Assembly (NCBI RefSeq): GCF_013200955.2
Contig: NZ_CP053697.2
Coordinates: forward strand, 2,666,001-2,730,000
From: Pseudomonas campi
Lineage (GTDB): Bacteria; Pseudomonadota; Gammaproteobacteria; Pseudomonadales; Pseudomonadaceae
Length of the DNA: 64,000 nucleotides
Direction: 5' to 3'
Under the pieces are notes generated by a model, which saw only the letters and a program-made list of their open reading frames with translations, was not told the DNA's origin and made no database searches. Made by a program: the position numbers and the translations under genes. Below are positions 1-8,279 of this stretch, piece by piece. How positions within the stretch are numbered: position 1 is the first letter of the stretch; the number at the start of each line of letters is the position of its first letter.

Positions 1-17
1 GCCGTACGCCAGCGCCA

Positions 18-932
18 CTAGCGGGAACTGGCCGGCTTTTCCGACTCGGCCTCCAGGCGCTTCAGCTCGGCATCCAGGTCCAGCTGCGGATACTCCGGGC
101 GCAAGGTCTGCAGCAATTTATCGGCCTCGTCCTGCCGGCCTTCCGCGCGCAGGCGCAGGACATCGCGCAGACGCGGCTCCAGTGCGGACACTTCCTCGGC
201 CAGCACCGAGGCCTGACCCGGAGTCACCGTCTGCGCACGCGCCTGCGCCTGAGCCTCCTGAGCCCGGGCTTTGGCCTGGGCCACTGCCATCGCCTTGGCC
301 TTGGCCGCCGCACGGGCGCGGGCCTCTGCCTCGGTCAGCGGAGCTGCCGGCCCGGCCAGGTCTTCAGCGGCAGCTACATCGCTCAGTGCCTCGGCCGGCG
401 GCGCTGCGGCGGGTTTGGCCGGTGCCGCCTGACGCTGCAGGACGTTGGCCGACGCAGCGGCCCCATAGGACGCGTTGCGGTCGACCGCTCCACCAATGGA
501 CTCGGCCGCCTCGGCCTTCTTGCTCGCCGCCTGGGCTTTTTTCTTCTCCACCTCGGCAAACGGTTGGTGAGCCTCGCGGGCCACCTTCGGCGCCATTTCA
601 CCCAGCATGGGTGCTGCCGGCGCCTCGGCAGCGACCGGCGCAGGCATATCGTAGGCAGTGGGCGCCTGTTCCTGGGTGCGCCAGGTCAGGCTCAGGCTGA
701 TGCCCAGGGTGGCCAGGCCGGCAAATGCCACCGACCAGCGGGTACGGCTGCCACGGCCGAACAGCCAGCCATGCAGGCGCTGGGCAGCGCTGGGCGTGGC
801 TGGGGCGACGGCCTGGCGGGCGGCGGCAAGGATCAGCGCATCCACGGCGGCAGAGGGCTCGCCCTGGCTGTGCTGGCGGTAGTGCTGCAGCAGTTGCTGT
901 TCCTGCTGCAGATCTTTGTCTTGGGGGCTCAT
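18..932 (-). CDS. Putative membrane anti-sigma partner of the ECF sigma factor
   Basis: 304 residues. The N-terminal 60 residues are polar (start MSPQDKDLQQEQQ). One membrane segment lies at about residues 65-84 (WSVAFAGLATLGISLSLTW). A long Ala/Lys/Glu-rich, coiled-coil-prone stretch at about 130-240 follows, then a charged C-terminal helical region. Its start overlaps the sigma gene stop by 4 bases (ATGA), so the two are translationally coupled, the usual arrangement of an anti-sigma factor. I see no HxxxCxxC zinc anti-sigma motif, so the role rests on topology and context. It could also be a structural envelope protein of the same operon. Confidence 0.6.
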   Translation of the reverse strand: MSPQDKDLQQEQQLLQHYRQHSQGEPSAAVDALILAAARQAVAPATPSAAQRLHGWLFGRGSRTRWSVAFAGLATLGISLSLTWRTQEQAPTAYDMPAPVAAEAPAAPMLGEMAPKVAREAHQPFAEVEKKKAQAASKKAEAAESIGGAVDRNASYGAAASANVLQRQAAPAKPAAAPPAEALSDVAAAEDLAGPAAPLTEAEARARAAAKAKAMAVAQAKARAQEAQAQARAQTVTPGQASVLAEEVSALEPRLRDVLRLRAEGRQDEADKLLQTLRPEYPQLDLDAELKRLEAESEKPASSR

Positions 933-1513
933 GCGGATACCTCCTCGGCCGAAGCCGGATCGGCCAGCAGCCGACGCAACTTGTTCAACGCGTAACGCAG
1001 ACGACTCTTCACGGTTTCCGCCGGGGTCTGGGTGAGGTCGGCAATCTCGTGCAGTTCCAGATCACCATGGGCGCGCAGCAGGAACACCTCGCGCTGCTCC
1101 TCGGGCAAATCGGCCAGGGCCGCCTGCAGGCGCTCCTGGTCACGACTGAGCAGCAGTTGCTGCTCGGGTCCGGGGCCCGGATCGGCGCTGGCGTGCTGCT
1201 GCTCGTCGTACTCATCGAGCTTTCCCTGGTGGCGACCGGACTTGCGCCAGTGGTCGATCAGGCGGTTACGCGCGATCTGGTACAGCCAGGTCTTGAACAG
1301 CACCGCCTCGCGTTGCTCGCTGGCGCTGCGGATCAGGCTCATCCAGGTGTCCTGGAACACCTCCTCGGCCAGGGCATGGTCGCCACACAGGCCCAGCAGG
1401 AAACGAAACAGGCCGAGGCGATGGCGCTCGTACAGCTGCGCAAAGGCCCCGGCATCACCTTGGCGATAACGCCGCAACAAGGCGGCGTCATCGTCTCTGA
1501 GGGGTTGGTTCAA
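929..1513 (-). CDS. ECF-family RNA polymerase sigma factor (sigma-70 family)
   Basis: 194 residues. Region 2 lies at about 20-90 (AFAQLYERHRLGLFRFLL, then AEEVFQDTWMSLI and FKTWLYQIARNRLIDHWRK). Region 4 lies at about 130-185 (LPEEQREVFLLRAHGDLELHEIA followed by a helix-turn-helix ending TVKSRLRYALNKLRRLL). There is no region 1 or 3, as expected for an ECF factor. The start appears to be TTG, directly after the TAA stop of the VWA gene, with an AGGA ribosome site inside the end of that gene. It is the middle gene of a three-gene operon whose upstream promoter looks ECF-type, suggesting autoregulation. Confidence 0.9.
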   Translation of the reverse strand: MNQPLRDDDAALLRRYRQGDAGAFAQLYERHRLGLFRFLLGLCGDHALAEEVFQDTWMSLIRSASEQREAVLFKTWLYQIARNRLIDHWRKSGRHQGKLDEYDEQQHASADPGPGPEQQLLLSRDQERLQAALADLPEEQREVFLLRAHGDLELHEIADLTQTPAETVKSRLRYALNKLRRLLADPASAEEVSA

Positions 1514-3283
1514 TTAGTCGATCCTGACTTGAACGTTTTGCGGAGTTTGCAGGCTTTGCGCAAGCTCCACCAGTTGCACGAACTCGGCACGCAGGCCGTA
1601 GCGGTCCTCGCCCTTGGCGCCACGGGCCAGCTTGGCGCTATCCGCCAGGCCGAACTCGCCGGTGTATTTGCCCTCCTTGAGCTGCTGAGCGAAAGCAGCC
1701 ACGGCGGCGGCGAAGCGCAGGTCCTCGCTGGCCTGGGCGATCGGGGTGACACGCTCGCCCTTGTCGATCGGCACCTCGACCAGTTTGCTGCTGCCACCCT
1801 CTGGCGCCTTGTAGCGCAGGCGCAGCCAGGCGATCTCGCCGGGTTTGCCCGCGCCCTTGCCAGCCTCGGCGTAGCGCAGCGGCTCCAGCCAGCCCTCGGC
1901 GCCGACCGGGACGATTTCATACAGCGCGGTGACCGTGTGCCCGGCACCGATCTCGCCGGCGTCGATCTTGTCGTTGCTGAAGTCCTCGCGCTTCAGCGCG
2001 CGGTTCTCGTAACCCAGCAGGCGGTACTCGCTGACCTCGGCCGGGTTGAACTCGACCTGGATCTTCACGTCCTTGGCCACCACGGCCAGGGTCGAGCTGA
2101 GCTGATCCACCAGCACCTTGCGCGCCTCGCGCAGGTTGTCGATGTAGGCGTAATTGCCATCGCCGGCGTCGGCCAGCTGCTCCATCAACTGCTCGTTGTA
2201 GTTGTCGGTGCCGAAGCCCAGGGTGGTCAGCGACACGCCCGTCTTTCGCTTGTCGGCGGCCAGCTGCTTGAGAGTCTCAAAGTCGCTGATGCCGACGTTG
2301 AAGTCACCGTCGGTGGCCAGCAGGATGCGGTTGATACCGTCCTTGAGCAGGCCCTTCTGCGCCTCCTGGTAAGCCAGCTGGATACCCGATTCGCCAGCAG
2401 TGGAGCCACCGGCGCTGAGCTGGTCGATGGCCGCGCGGATCTTGGCCTTCTCGCTGCCTGCGGTGGATTCCAGCACCACGCTGGCATTGCCGGCATAGGT
2501 GACCAGGGCCACGCGGTCCTGCGGGCGCAACTGGTCGACCAGCAGTTTCAGGGTGCTCTGCACCATCGGCAGGCCTTCGCGGCGATCCATGGAGCCGGAC
2601 ACGTCGACCAGGAACACCAAGTTGGCCGGCGGCAGCTCGGCGGCGCTCACATCAGAAGCCTTGATCGCCACCCGTAGCAGGCGGGTCTGCGGGTTCCACG
2701 GTGAGGTGGCCAGCTCGGTGCCGACGCCGAATGGGGTGTCGCCCTTGGGTTGCGGGTAGGCATAGGGGAAGTAGTTGACCAGCTCCTCCAGGCGCACCGC
2801 GTCCTTGGGCGGCAGGCTGCCGTCGTTGAGGAAGCGCCGCACGTTGGCGTAGCTGCCGGTGTCGACGTCGATGCTGAAGGTCGACACCGGTTGCTCGGCC
2901 ACGGCATGCACCGGGTTGTCGGCAACTTTCTGGTACTGCTCGCGGTACACGTCCTGATAGCCGAACTGGGCACTGTCAGCCAGCGGCGCCGGCGCGATCA
3001 TCGGCATGCTCTGCGGCATCATCTTGCGCGCCTCCATGGCGCCGGTGACGCTGGCCGCTTCGGCCTTGATCTTGGCCGGCGCGCGATAGGCCGCATTGGC
3101 ATCGACTTCCTCATGCAGCACGTGCTGCTGCACGACCGGCTCGACCGGCTTGGCCGCGGCTTTTTTCTCGGCGTCGCTAGGGGCGTCGTTATTGGCGGCA
3201 CTGCAGGCGGCCAGCGCCAGGGCAAGGCCGGCGCTGAAACCGGCGAGCAGGGGTTGGCGGATCAGGGTGGTGAGGTCGGACAT
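1514..3283 (-). CDS. VWA-domain lipoprotein, YfbK-like
   Basis: 589 residues from the ATG at 3283, which has a CAGGAGAC ribosome site; an in-frame extension upstream is rejected. The signal peptide ends in a lipobox, ALAAC, with the lipidated Cys at residue 27. An N-terminal conserved region (STFSIDVDTGSYANVRRFL, about 135-152) precedes a von Willebrand type A domain with an intact MIDAS DxSxS at 227-231 (FLVDVSGSMD). A C-terminal region typical of YfbK-type proteins follows. It probably binds a metal and a protein partner in the periplasm or envelope. It is the first gene of the sigma/anti-sigma operon and may be part of the sensed or regulated envelope function. Confidence 0.85.
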   Translation of the reverse strand: MSDLTTLIRQPLLAGFSAGLALALAACSAANNDAPSDAEKKAAAKPVEPVVQQHVLHEEVDANAAYRAPAKIKAEAASVTGAMEARKMMPQSMPMIAPAPLADSAQFGYQDVYREQYQKVADNPVHAVAEQPVSTFSIDVDTGSYANVRRFLNDGSLPPKDAVRLEELVNYFPYAYPQPKGDTPFGVGTELATSPWNPQTRLLRVAIKASDVSAAELPPANLVFLVDVSGSMDRREGLPMVQSTLKLLVDQLRPQDRVALVTYAGNASVVLESTAGSEKAKIRAAIDQLSAGGSTAGESGIQLAYQEAQKGLLKDGINRILLATDGDFNVGISDFETLKQLAADKRKTGVSLTTLGFGTDNYNEQLMEQLADAGDGNYAYIDNLREARKVLVDQLSSTLAVVAKDVKIQVEFNPAEVSEYRLLGYENRALKREDFSNDKIDAGEIGAGHTVTALYEIVPVGAEGWLEPLRYAEAGKGAGKPGEIAWLRLRYKAPEGGSSKLVEVPIDKGERVTPIAQASEDLRFAAAVAAFAQQLKEGKYTGEFGLADSAKLARGAKGEDRYGLRAEFVQLVELAQSLQTPQNVQVRID

Positions 3284-3322
3284 GATGGCGGTCTCCTGGG
3301 GCGAAAGGTTCACTCGCTCAGG

Positions 3323-3352
3323 TAGACGACGCCATCCAATCATTCGGGTTAA
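3323..3352 (-). promoter_or_regulatory. Predicted ECF-type promoter of the VWA-sigma-antisigma operon
   Basis: On the minus strand a TTAACCC -35 element (3346-3352) is followed by a 17-base spacer and CGTCTA (3323-3328). An AAC-type -35 and a CGTC-type -10 at this spacing are the hallmark of ECF promoters. It lies 40 bases upstream of the VWA start codon. No sigma-70 -10/-35 pair of similar quality was seen there. Autoregulation is inferred. Confidence 0.45.
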
Positions 3353-3373
3353 GCCGGGTGAACAATCAATCTC

Positions 3374-4813
3374 TCAGTGCAGCACCCCGGCCTCCTGGCA
3401 CAGCTGCCCGGCCAGCATGCCAAGGGTCATCATGGCCCGCTCGGCCTCGCGATTCCACGGCACGCCGCAGGTCAGGCGCAGGCAGTTGTTGAACTGCTCG
3501 GTGTTGCTGAAGATCAGCCCCGGCGCCACGCTGATACCCTGCTGCAAGGCCCGCACATGCAGTTCCTTGGCGCTGACCCGCCCGGGCAGGCTGACCCAGA
3601 GGATGAAGCCACCATGCGGACGGGTCATCTGCGTGCCTTCCGGGAAGTACTGCTGCACCGCCAACTGGTAGGCGGTCATGTTCTTGCGGTACTCCTGGCG
3701 GATATGGCGCAGGTGACGGTCATAGCCGCCATTCTCCAGGTAGGCGGCCACGCCCATCTGGGTGACGCTGCAGGCCGAGTGGGTGCTGAAGGTCTGCAGG
3801 CGCGCGATCTCGTCCTGGTGACGCCCGGCGATGATCCAGCCGATGCGCACGCCCGGCGAGATGGTCTTGGAGAAGCTCGAGCAGTACACCACCTGATCCT
3901 CGCGATCGTAGGCCTTGAGCGCCTTGATCCGGCCGGGCTCGAACAGCAGCTCGCCGTAGATATCGTCCTCGACCACCTGGATGCCGTAGTCGCCGGTGAA
4001 CTTGAGCAGCTGCTTCTGGCGCTCCTCGGGCATGCTGCCGCCCATGGGGTTGCTCAGTCGCGAAGTCAGCACCAGGGCCTTGATCGGCCACTGGTTGGCC
4101 GCCAGCTGCAGGGCTTCCAGGCTCATCCCGGTAGTCGGGTCGCAGGGAATCTCGATGACCTTGAGACCGAGCAACTCGGCCAGTTGCAGCAGGCCGTAGT
4201 AGGTCGGTGACTCGGCGGCAATCAGGTCGCCGGGCTTGGTCAGCACGCGCAGGGCCATGTGGATGGCATCCACGCAACCATGGGTGATCACCACTTCCGA
4301 CGGATCGACCACCACCCCGGCATCGCGCATGCGGATCGCCACCTGGCGCCGCAGCGGCTCAAAACCGGGGCTGAACATGTAGCTGAAGGCACGCGGACTG
4401 TGGAAACGGGTGACCTTGGCCAGTTGCTGGTGCAGCGCCCGTGCCGGCAGGTAATCGACATGCGGCACGGCGGCACCCAGGGGGAACACGCCGTCCTGGC
4501 GCGAGTCGGTGAGCACCTGGCTGATGATGCTGCTGCGGGTGACCAGACTCGGCAGCTCGACCCGCGCGATATCCGGCGTCGAGGCCGTCAGCGCGGCACT
4601 CTGGTGCACGTAGAAGCCGGATTGCGGACGGGCACGGATCAGCCCCTGGTCTTCCAGATTGGCGTAGGCCTGCAACACGGTGGCGTGGCTGACGCTGAGC
4701 TGCGAGCTCATCTTGCGTACCGATGGCACCCGCTCGCCGGGCTGGTAGACGCCGCGGCGGATATCCTCGGCGAGCTGTTGGGCGATGCGTTGGTAAAGCA
4801 ACAAACTGGTCAT
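3374..4813 (-). CDS. MocR/GntR-family transcriptional regulator with aminotransferase-like domain
   Basis: 479 residues from the ATG at 4813; a GTG nine bases upstream is also possible. Residues 1-70 form a GntR winged helix (YQRIAQQLAEDIRRGVYQPG ... SVSHATVLQAYANLEDQGLI). The rest is a fold-type I PLP domain with the lysine at about 316 (SSFSKTISPG) and EDDIY at 282-286. MocR proteins use PLP or an amino-acid ligand to control nearby metabolic or transport genes. No obvious target lies beside it, so its regulon is unknown. Confidence 0.88.
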   Translation of the reverse strand: MTSLLLYQRIAQQLAEDIRRGVYQPGERVPSVRKMSSQLSVSHATVLQAYANLEDQGLIRARPQSGFYVHQSAALTASTPDIARVELPSLVTRSSIISQVLTDSRQDGVFPLGAAVPHVDYLPARALHQQLAKVTRFHSPRAFSYMFSPGFEPLRRQVAIRMRDAGVVVDPSEVVITHGCVDAIHMALRVLTKPGDLIAAESPTYYGLLQLAELLGLKVIEIPCDPTTGMSLEALQLAANQWPIKALVLTSRLSNPMGGSMPEERQKQLLKFTGDYGIQVVEDDIYGELLFEPGRIKALKAYDREDQVVYCSSFSKTISPGVRIGWIIAGRHQDEIARLQTFSTHSACSVTQMGVAAYLENGGYDRHLRHIRQEYRKNMTAYQLAVQQYFPEGTQMTRPHGGFILWVSLPGRVSAKELHVRALQQGISVAPGLIFSNTEQFNNCLRLTCGVPWNREAERAMMTLGMLAGQLCQEAGVLH

Positions 4814-4983
4814 GGCGAACACTCACTGAGCCCCTGCACCAGAACAGTAGCCGAACATGAGCAATATCGATGGGTACAGTTGTCGGTTTTCTCGACCGTA
4901 CAGCACAGATCAGCCTGTTTTGCCCGGCCAACTGTGCCGCTACCCTACTCCCGCCAGTACAACCATAGGCATCTCGCAGACAG

Positions 4984-5020
4984 AAAAAACCCCGGTGCCT
5001 CGCGGCTACCGGGGTTGTTT
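4984..5020 (-). terminator. Rho-independent terminator after the OmpA-type lipoprotein gene
   Basis: On the minus strand AACCCCGGTAGCC and GGCACCGGGGTT pair, followed by TTTTTT. It lies just past the stop at 5036. Confidence 0.8.
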
Positions 5021-5035
5021 CGAGTCTTGCTTGGC

Positions 5036-5845
5036 TCAGCGACCGGGTTGCAGCTGCCCGGTCTCATCGGAAAAGACGATTTCTACCCGACGATTCTGCG
5101 CACGACCGCGACTGGAGGCGTTATCCGCGACCGGATAAGCCTCGCCAAAACCCTTCACGCTGATGCGCTGGCTGTCGATGCCCAGGTCAACCAGGACATC
5201 GGCTACGGCCTGCGCGCGGGCACGGGACAATTCAAGGTTCTCCTTGGCATCGCCACGCCCGTCGGTGTAACCCTCGATGCGCACAATGCGCCGCGGGTTG
5301 AGCTGGAGGAACTGCACCAGCTTGAGCACCGTACGGTTGGCCGACGCCTTGAGCTCAGCACGCCCGGCATCGAACAGGACATCGCCCAGGGTCATCACCA
5401 GACCACGATCGGTCTCGGTGGCCGCCAGATTGTTGGCCATCTGCTCATCGAACCACTGCCCGTGTTGCTGCAGGCTGAGCAGCTTGGCTTCGCGCAGGGC
5501 CAGCTGCAGGCGCTGACGCTCCAGCTCCAGCTTGACTGCACGCTCCTGGTTCAGGCTCAGCTCGCTGTGCTGGCTGGCGATAGCGCTATAGCGCTGGCTG
5601 AGATAGGCGTAGTGCAGCACGTCATCGTTGCTGCCCCAGTAGCTGGACAGGCGCTGCGCCCGCGCCAGGGATTCGCCGGCGCGGATCACATCCTTCGGCG
5701 CGCTGCGCAGGACGTCCGGGTTTTCCTTGACCTTCTGGAAGCTCGCTTCGGCGGCAGTCAACGCTTCGACGCTTTCCTGGCTGGCACAGCCACCGAGCAG
5801 GGTCAGGGACAGCAACACGCTGGCCAGGCCATGATTACGAGTCAC
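5036..5845 (-). CDS. OmpA-family peptidoglycan-binding lipoprotein
   Basis: 269 residues. The lipoprotein signal ends LTLLGGC with Cys 20. A helical DUF4398-like region spans about 25-140 (AEASFQKVKENPDVLRSAP ... QRLQLALREAKLLSLQQHG). An OmpA C-terminal domain spans about 150-262 (DVLFDAGRAELKASA ... IEGYTDGRGDAKENLELSRARAQAV), which normally binds meso-diaminopimelate in the wall. It probably tethers the outer membrane to peptidoglycan. Its start overlaps the preceding DUF4398 lipoprotein gene by ATGA, so the two are probably made together. Confidence 0.88.
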   Translation of the reverse strand: MTRNHGLASVLLSLTLLGGCASQESVEALTAAEASFQKVKENPDVLRSAPKDVIRAGESLARAQRLSSYWGSNDDVLHYAYLSQRYSAIASQHSELSLNQERAVKLELERQRLQLALREAKLLSLQQHGQWFDEQMANNLAATETDRGLVMTLGDVLFDAGRAELKASANRTVLKLVQFLQLNPRRIVRIEGYTDGRGDAKENLELSRARAQAVADVLVDLGIDSQRISVKGFGEAYPVADNASSRGRAQNRRVEIVFSDETGQLQPGR

Positions 5846-6195
5846 TGCTGATCTCCCAGTTGCTTGCGCAGACGCGTGATGCGGGTATTCAACTCATCCA
5901 GCTGCGCCTGACTCTTCTGCGTCAGCACCTTGGCCTCGGCCAGGCGCGCATCCAGTTCGGCCTGTTCGGCGAACACCCGGGCGCGCTTGAAATCTTCCTC
6001 GCCCATGTTCTTTTCCGCTCGGGCGAGTTTCTTCTCGGCCAGCTGCATTTCGACTATCTGCTCATCGGCACCTACCGCCCGGGCCTGTTCCACAGCCTTG
6101 ACGGTGAGCCCCATCTGGGTGGTCGGTGCAGGGTCGTTGGCACAACCGACCAGAAGCAGCGAGGCCAGGGCGGCGCTTGCAATTTGCTTGTTCAC
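5842..6195 (-). CDS. DUF4398-domain lipoprotein
   Basis: 117 residues from a GTG at 6195 with a TAGGAAA ribosome site. A longer reading from 6261 would overlap the neighbouring gene and hide the signal peptide. The lipobox is LLVGC with Cys 18. The remainder is one helical region rich in Ala, Glu and Lys (EMQLAEKKLARAEKNMGEEDF ...), the DUF4398 pattern. It is coupled to the OmpA-type gene by a 4-base overlap, and the two proteins share this helical domain. The molecular function is unknown. Confidence 0.82.
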   Translation of the reverse strand: MNKQIASAALASLLLVGCANDPAPTTQMGLTVKAVEQARAVGADEQIVEMQLAEKKLARAEKNMGEEDFKRARVFAEQAELDARLAEAKVLTQKSQAQLDELNTRITRLRKQLGDQQ

Positions 6196-6205
6196 TGAAC
6201 GTTTC

Positions 6206-7033
6206 CTACTCACTCGGCGGGACACTGGCGGGCTGCAGCTGCTGGCTTTTCCAACGCTCAAGATTGCGTTGCAACAAGGTTTCCGGCAGCCCGGTGGCGG
6301 TCAATTCTGTCATTTTTTTCGCCAACTGTCCGCGCAGCCAGGGATCGTTGCAGGCGGAGTTGTGCGACAGGGTAAGGAACAGGCCCTCACTGGAAATTGG
6401 GGGTTCCAGCGCCTGTAGGTCTTCCATCAGGCCGAGGGTATTGGCCAACGCCACTCCGGGGTAGCGCTCGTAGAGCACGTATTCGGTGCGCCCGAGCAGC
6501 AGTTTCTGGAAGGCCTGGGTCAGGCTGGGCACGCTCTCCAGGGTCAGGTTGGCCTTGGCGAAGGCATCGAACTGCTGGCCAAAACTGTTGTTGACCAGGG
6601 TCCCGCCAACGCGACCGCGCAGGTCCTCCCAGCCGCTGTAAGGAAACTCGTGCCCCTTGCGCACCCAGATCATGCTCGGCGTGATATAGAAAGCCGGATG
6701 CACGTAATCCATGCTTTCCAGGCGTGGCAAGGTGAGGAAAGCGCCGGCCAACAGATCGACGCGACCGGTGCGCACTTCATCCTGGGCGCGGGACCAGGGA
6801 CCGGTGTGCATGACCTCGATCTCGACGCCGATCTGCTCGCCGATCTGCTGTAACAGATCGGCATTGGCGCCGATCAGCTTCTGGGGGTTCTGCGGGTCAC
6901 GCCAGAGGTAAGGCGGGTACTCCGGATTACCTGTCGCTACCAGGCGCTCGCACTTGCCTGCTGCCACGCCCAGCATCGGGGCCAGCAGACTCAGCAGAAG
7001 CAGCGAAGACGTAACAAACGACGGAGCGCGCAT
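6206..7033 (-). CDS. Periplasmic solute-binding protein (SBP_bac_3 type)
   Basis: 275 residues from the ATG at 7033; a TTG two codons earlier is less likely. A Sec signal peptide (LLLLSLLAPMLGVAAG) precedes a family 3 binding-protein fold: NPEYPPYLW near the N-terminus, IGANADLLQQIGEQIGVEIEV, then GRVDLLAGAFLTLPR. No ABC permease or ATPase is nearby, so it may be a stand-alone periplasmic sensor or binding protein. It ends 11 bases before the DUF4398 gene starts and is probably cotranscribed with it. The ligand is unknown. Confidence 0.82.
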   Translation of the reverse strand: MRAPSFVTSSLLLLSLLAPMLGVAAGKCERLVATGNPEYPPYLWRDPQNPQKLIGANADLLQQIGEQIGVEIEVMHTGPWSRAQDEVRTGRVDLLAGAFLTLPRLESMDYVHPAFYITPSMIWVRKGHEFPYSGWEDLRGRVGGTLVNNSFGQQFDAFAKANLTLESVPSLTQAFQKLLLGRTEYVLYERYPGVALANTLGLMEDLQALEPPISSEGLFLTLSHNSACNDPWLRGQLAKKMTELTATGLPETLLQRNLERWKSQQLQPASVPPSE

Positions 7034-7147
7034 GGGCAATGTCCCGGCTTGATGTTCAAAGAGGCATGCGTCATATCTGACAGCCCGGAAGCGTATTAAT
7101 GCTAGCGTAAAGCCAGCCTAAATAATTATTAGCGATAAGGATTCGCC

Positions 7148-8077
7148 ATGAAAAAACTCCTATTCGGTCTCATTTTACTGCTGGCCGCTGGCGCCGGGGC
7201 GCTTTACCTATCACCCAGCGCACTGATTGGCAGCGTGCAGCTGGTCGAACGCGGGCTGGCCGGTCTCTCGTCCAAACAAGTCCAGGTTGATAACGGGCAG
7301 ATCACCTACTACGAGGGTGGCCCGGCAGATGGTGAGACCATCGTGATGATCCATGGTTTCGGCGCCAACCGCGACAACTGGCTGCGCTTCGCCCGTCACT
7401 TCACCGACCGCTATCACGTTATCGCCCTCGACCTGCCCGGCTTCGGTGAAAGCAGCAAGCAGGATGCCAACTATGACGTCGGCTCTCAGGCCGAGCGCCT
7501 GCAGGCCTTTCTCAAGGCCCTGCATATCGAGCAAGCCCACCTGATCGGCAACTCCATGGGCGGGCATATTGCTGCGCTCTACGCTGCGCGCCACCCTAAA
7601 CAGGTTGTGACCCTGGCGCTGCTGGACAACGCCGGCGTGACCTCGCCGAAGCAAAGCGAGATGTTCGAACGCATCGAGCGCGGCGAACCCAACCCGCTGG
7701 TGGTACGCAAGGCCGAGGATTTCGAGACGCTGATGAATTTCGTCTTCGTCAGTCCACCGCCTCTGCCCGACTCGCTGAAGCGCCACTTCGCCGAGCAGTC
7801 CATGGCCAATCAGGAGCACTACGACCGAATCTTCGCGCAACTGCGTGAGCGCTATGTCCCGCTGGAGCCGGAACTACCGAAGATCTCAGCCCCAACCCTG
7901 CTGCTCTGGGGTGAGCAGGATCGTGTACTGGACGTGTCCAGCATCGAGGTGATGAAGCCCCTGCTGCGTCAACCCAGCGTGGTGATCATGAAGGATTGCG
8001 GCCATGCGCCAATGATCGAACGCCCCGAAGAAACGGCTGGGCACTATCAGGCCTTCCTCGAGAGCAAGCGCTACTAA
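7148..8077 (+). CDS. plaF: Membrane-anchored alpha/beta hydrolase, PlaF-like phospholipase
   Basis: 309 residues. An N-terminal membrane anchor (residues 3-22) is followed by an alpha/beta hydrolase fold with oxyanion motif HGFG (69-72). The nucleophile elbow is GNSMGG with Ser 136, and the other triad residues are Asp 258 (GEQDRV) and His 286 (CGHAPM). Layout, length and location next to the etf genes match, from memory, PlaF (PA2949) of P. aeruginosa, an inner-membrane phospholipase A that remodels membrane glycerophospholipids. Catalytic class is well supported; substrate is inferred. Its TAA stop is also the target site of a foldback repeat. Confidence 0.8.
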   Translation: MKKLLFGLILLLAAGAGALYLSPSALIGSVQLVERGLAGLSSKQVQVDNGQITYYEGGPADGETIVMIHGFGANRDNWLRFARHFTDRYHVIALDLPGFGESSKQDANYDVGSQAERLQAFLKALHIEQAHLIGNSMGGHIAALYAARHPKQVVTLALLDNAGVTSPKQSEMFERIERGEPNPLVVRKAEDFETLMNFVFVSPPPLPDSLKRHFAEQSMANQEHYDRIFAQLRERYVPLEPELPKISAPTLLLWGEQDRVLDVSSIEVMKPLLRQPSVVIMKDCGHAPMIERPEETAGHYQAFLESKRY

Positions 8078-8217
8078 GAGCCTGTTCACGATCTTCTGGA
8101 TTAGAGTCAGACAAGGCAAAAATGGCCGAGGAAGCGGAGTTTACGATCTGTAAATGAGCATTCCGAGGCCATTTTTAACGCAGGATGGCCGACAGTCAGG
8201 AGATCGTGGACAGGTTC
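8078..8217. mobile_element. 140-bp foldback repeat (MITE-like), copy 1
   Basis: Imperfect inverted ends GAGCCTGTTCACGATCT and AGATCGTGGACAGGTTC bound exactly 140 bases. TAA at 8075-8077 and TAA at 8218-8220 flank it as a 3-bp target duplication. The left TAA is the plaF stop codon. Inner arms (AAAATGGCC with GAGGAA, and TTCCGAGGCCATTTT) pair, and the apex is TTTAC-loop-GTAAA. There is no coding capacity. TNA duplications suggest mobilisation by an IS5-group transposase (inference). Confidence 0.85.
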
Positions 8218-8231
8218 TAAGCGCAGGCAAC

Positions 8232-8260
8232 AAAAAACCCGCTCATTGAGCGGGTTTTTT
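8232..8260. terminator. Bidirectional terminator between plaF and etfA
   Basis: AAAAAACCCGCTC, loop ATT, GAGCGGGTTTTTT. A-tract and T-tract on both sides let it serve both convergent genes. Confidence 0.9.
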
Positions 8261-8279
8261 GTGGGAGCGGGAAGCTGGC

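Noticed and set aside
725..2677. Long plus-strand open frame opposite the sigma and VWA genes
   Set aside because: It is antisense to well-supported genes, has no recognisable domain, and is typical of GC-rich DNA. The same applies to long frames at 12659-14500, 22117-24798, 34139-36298 and 46734-48809.
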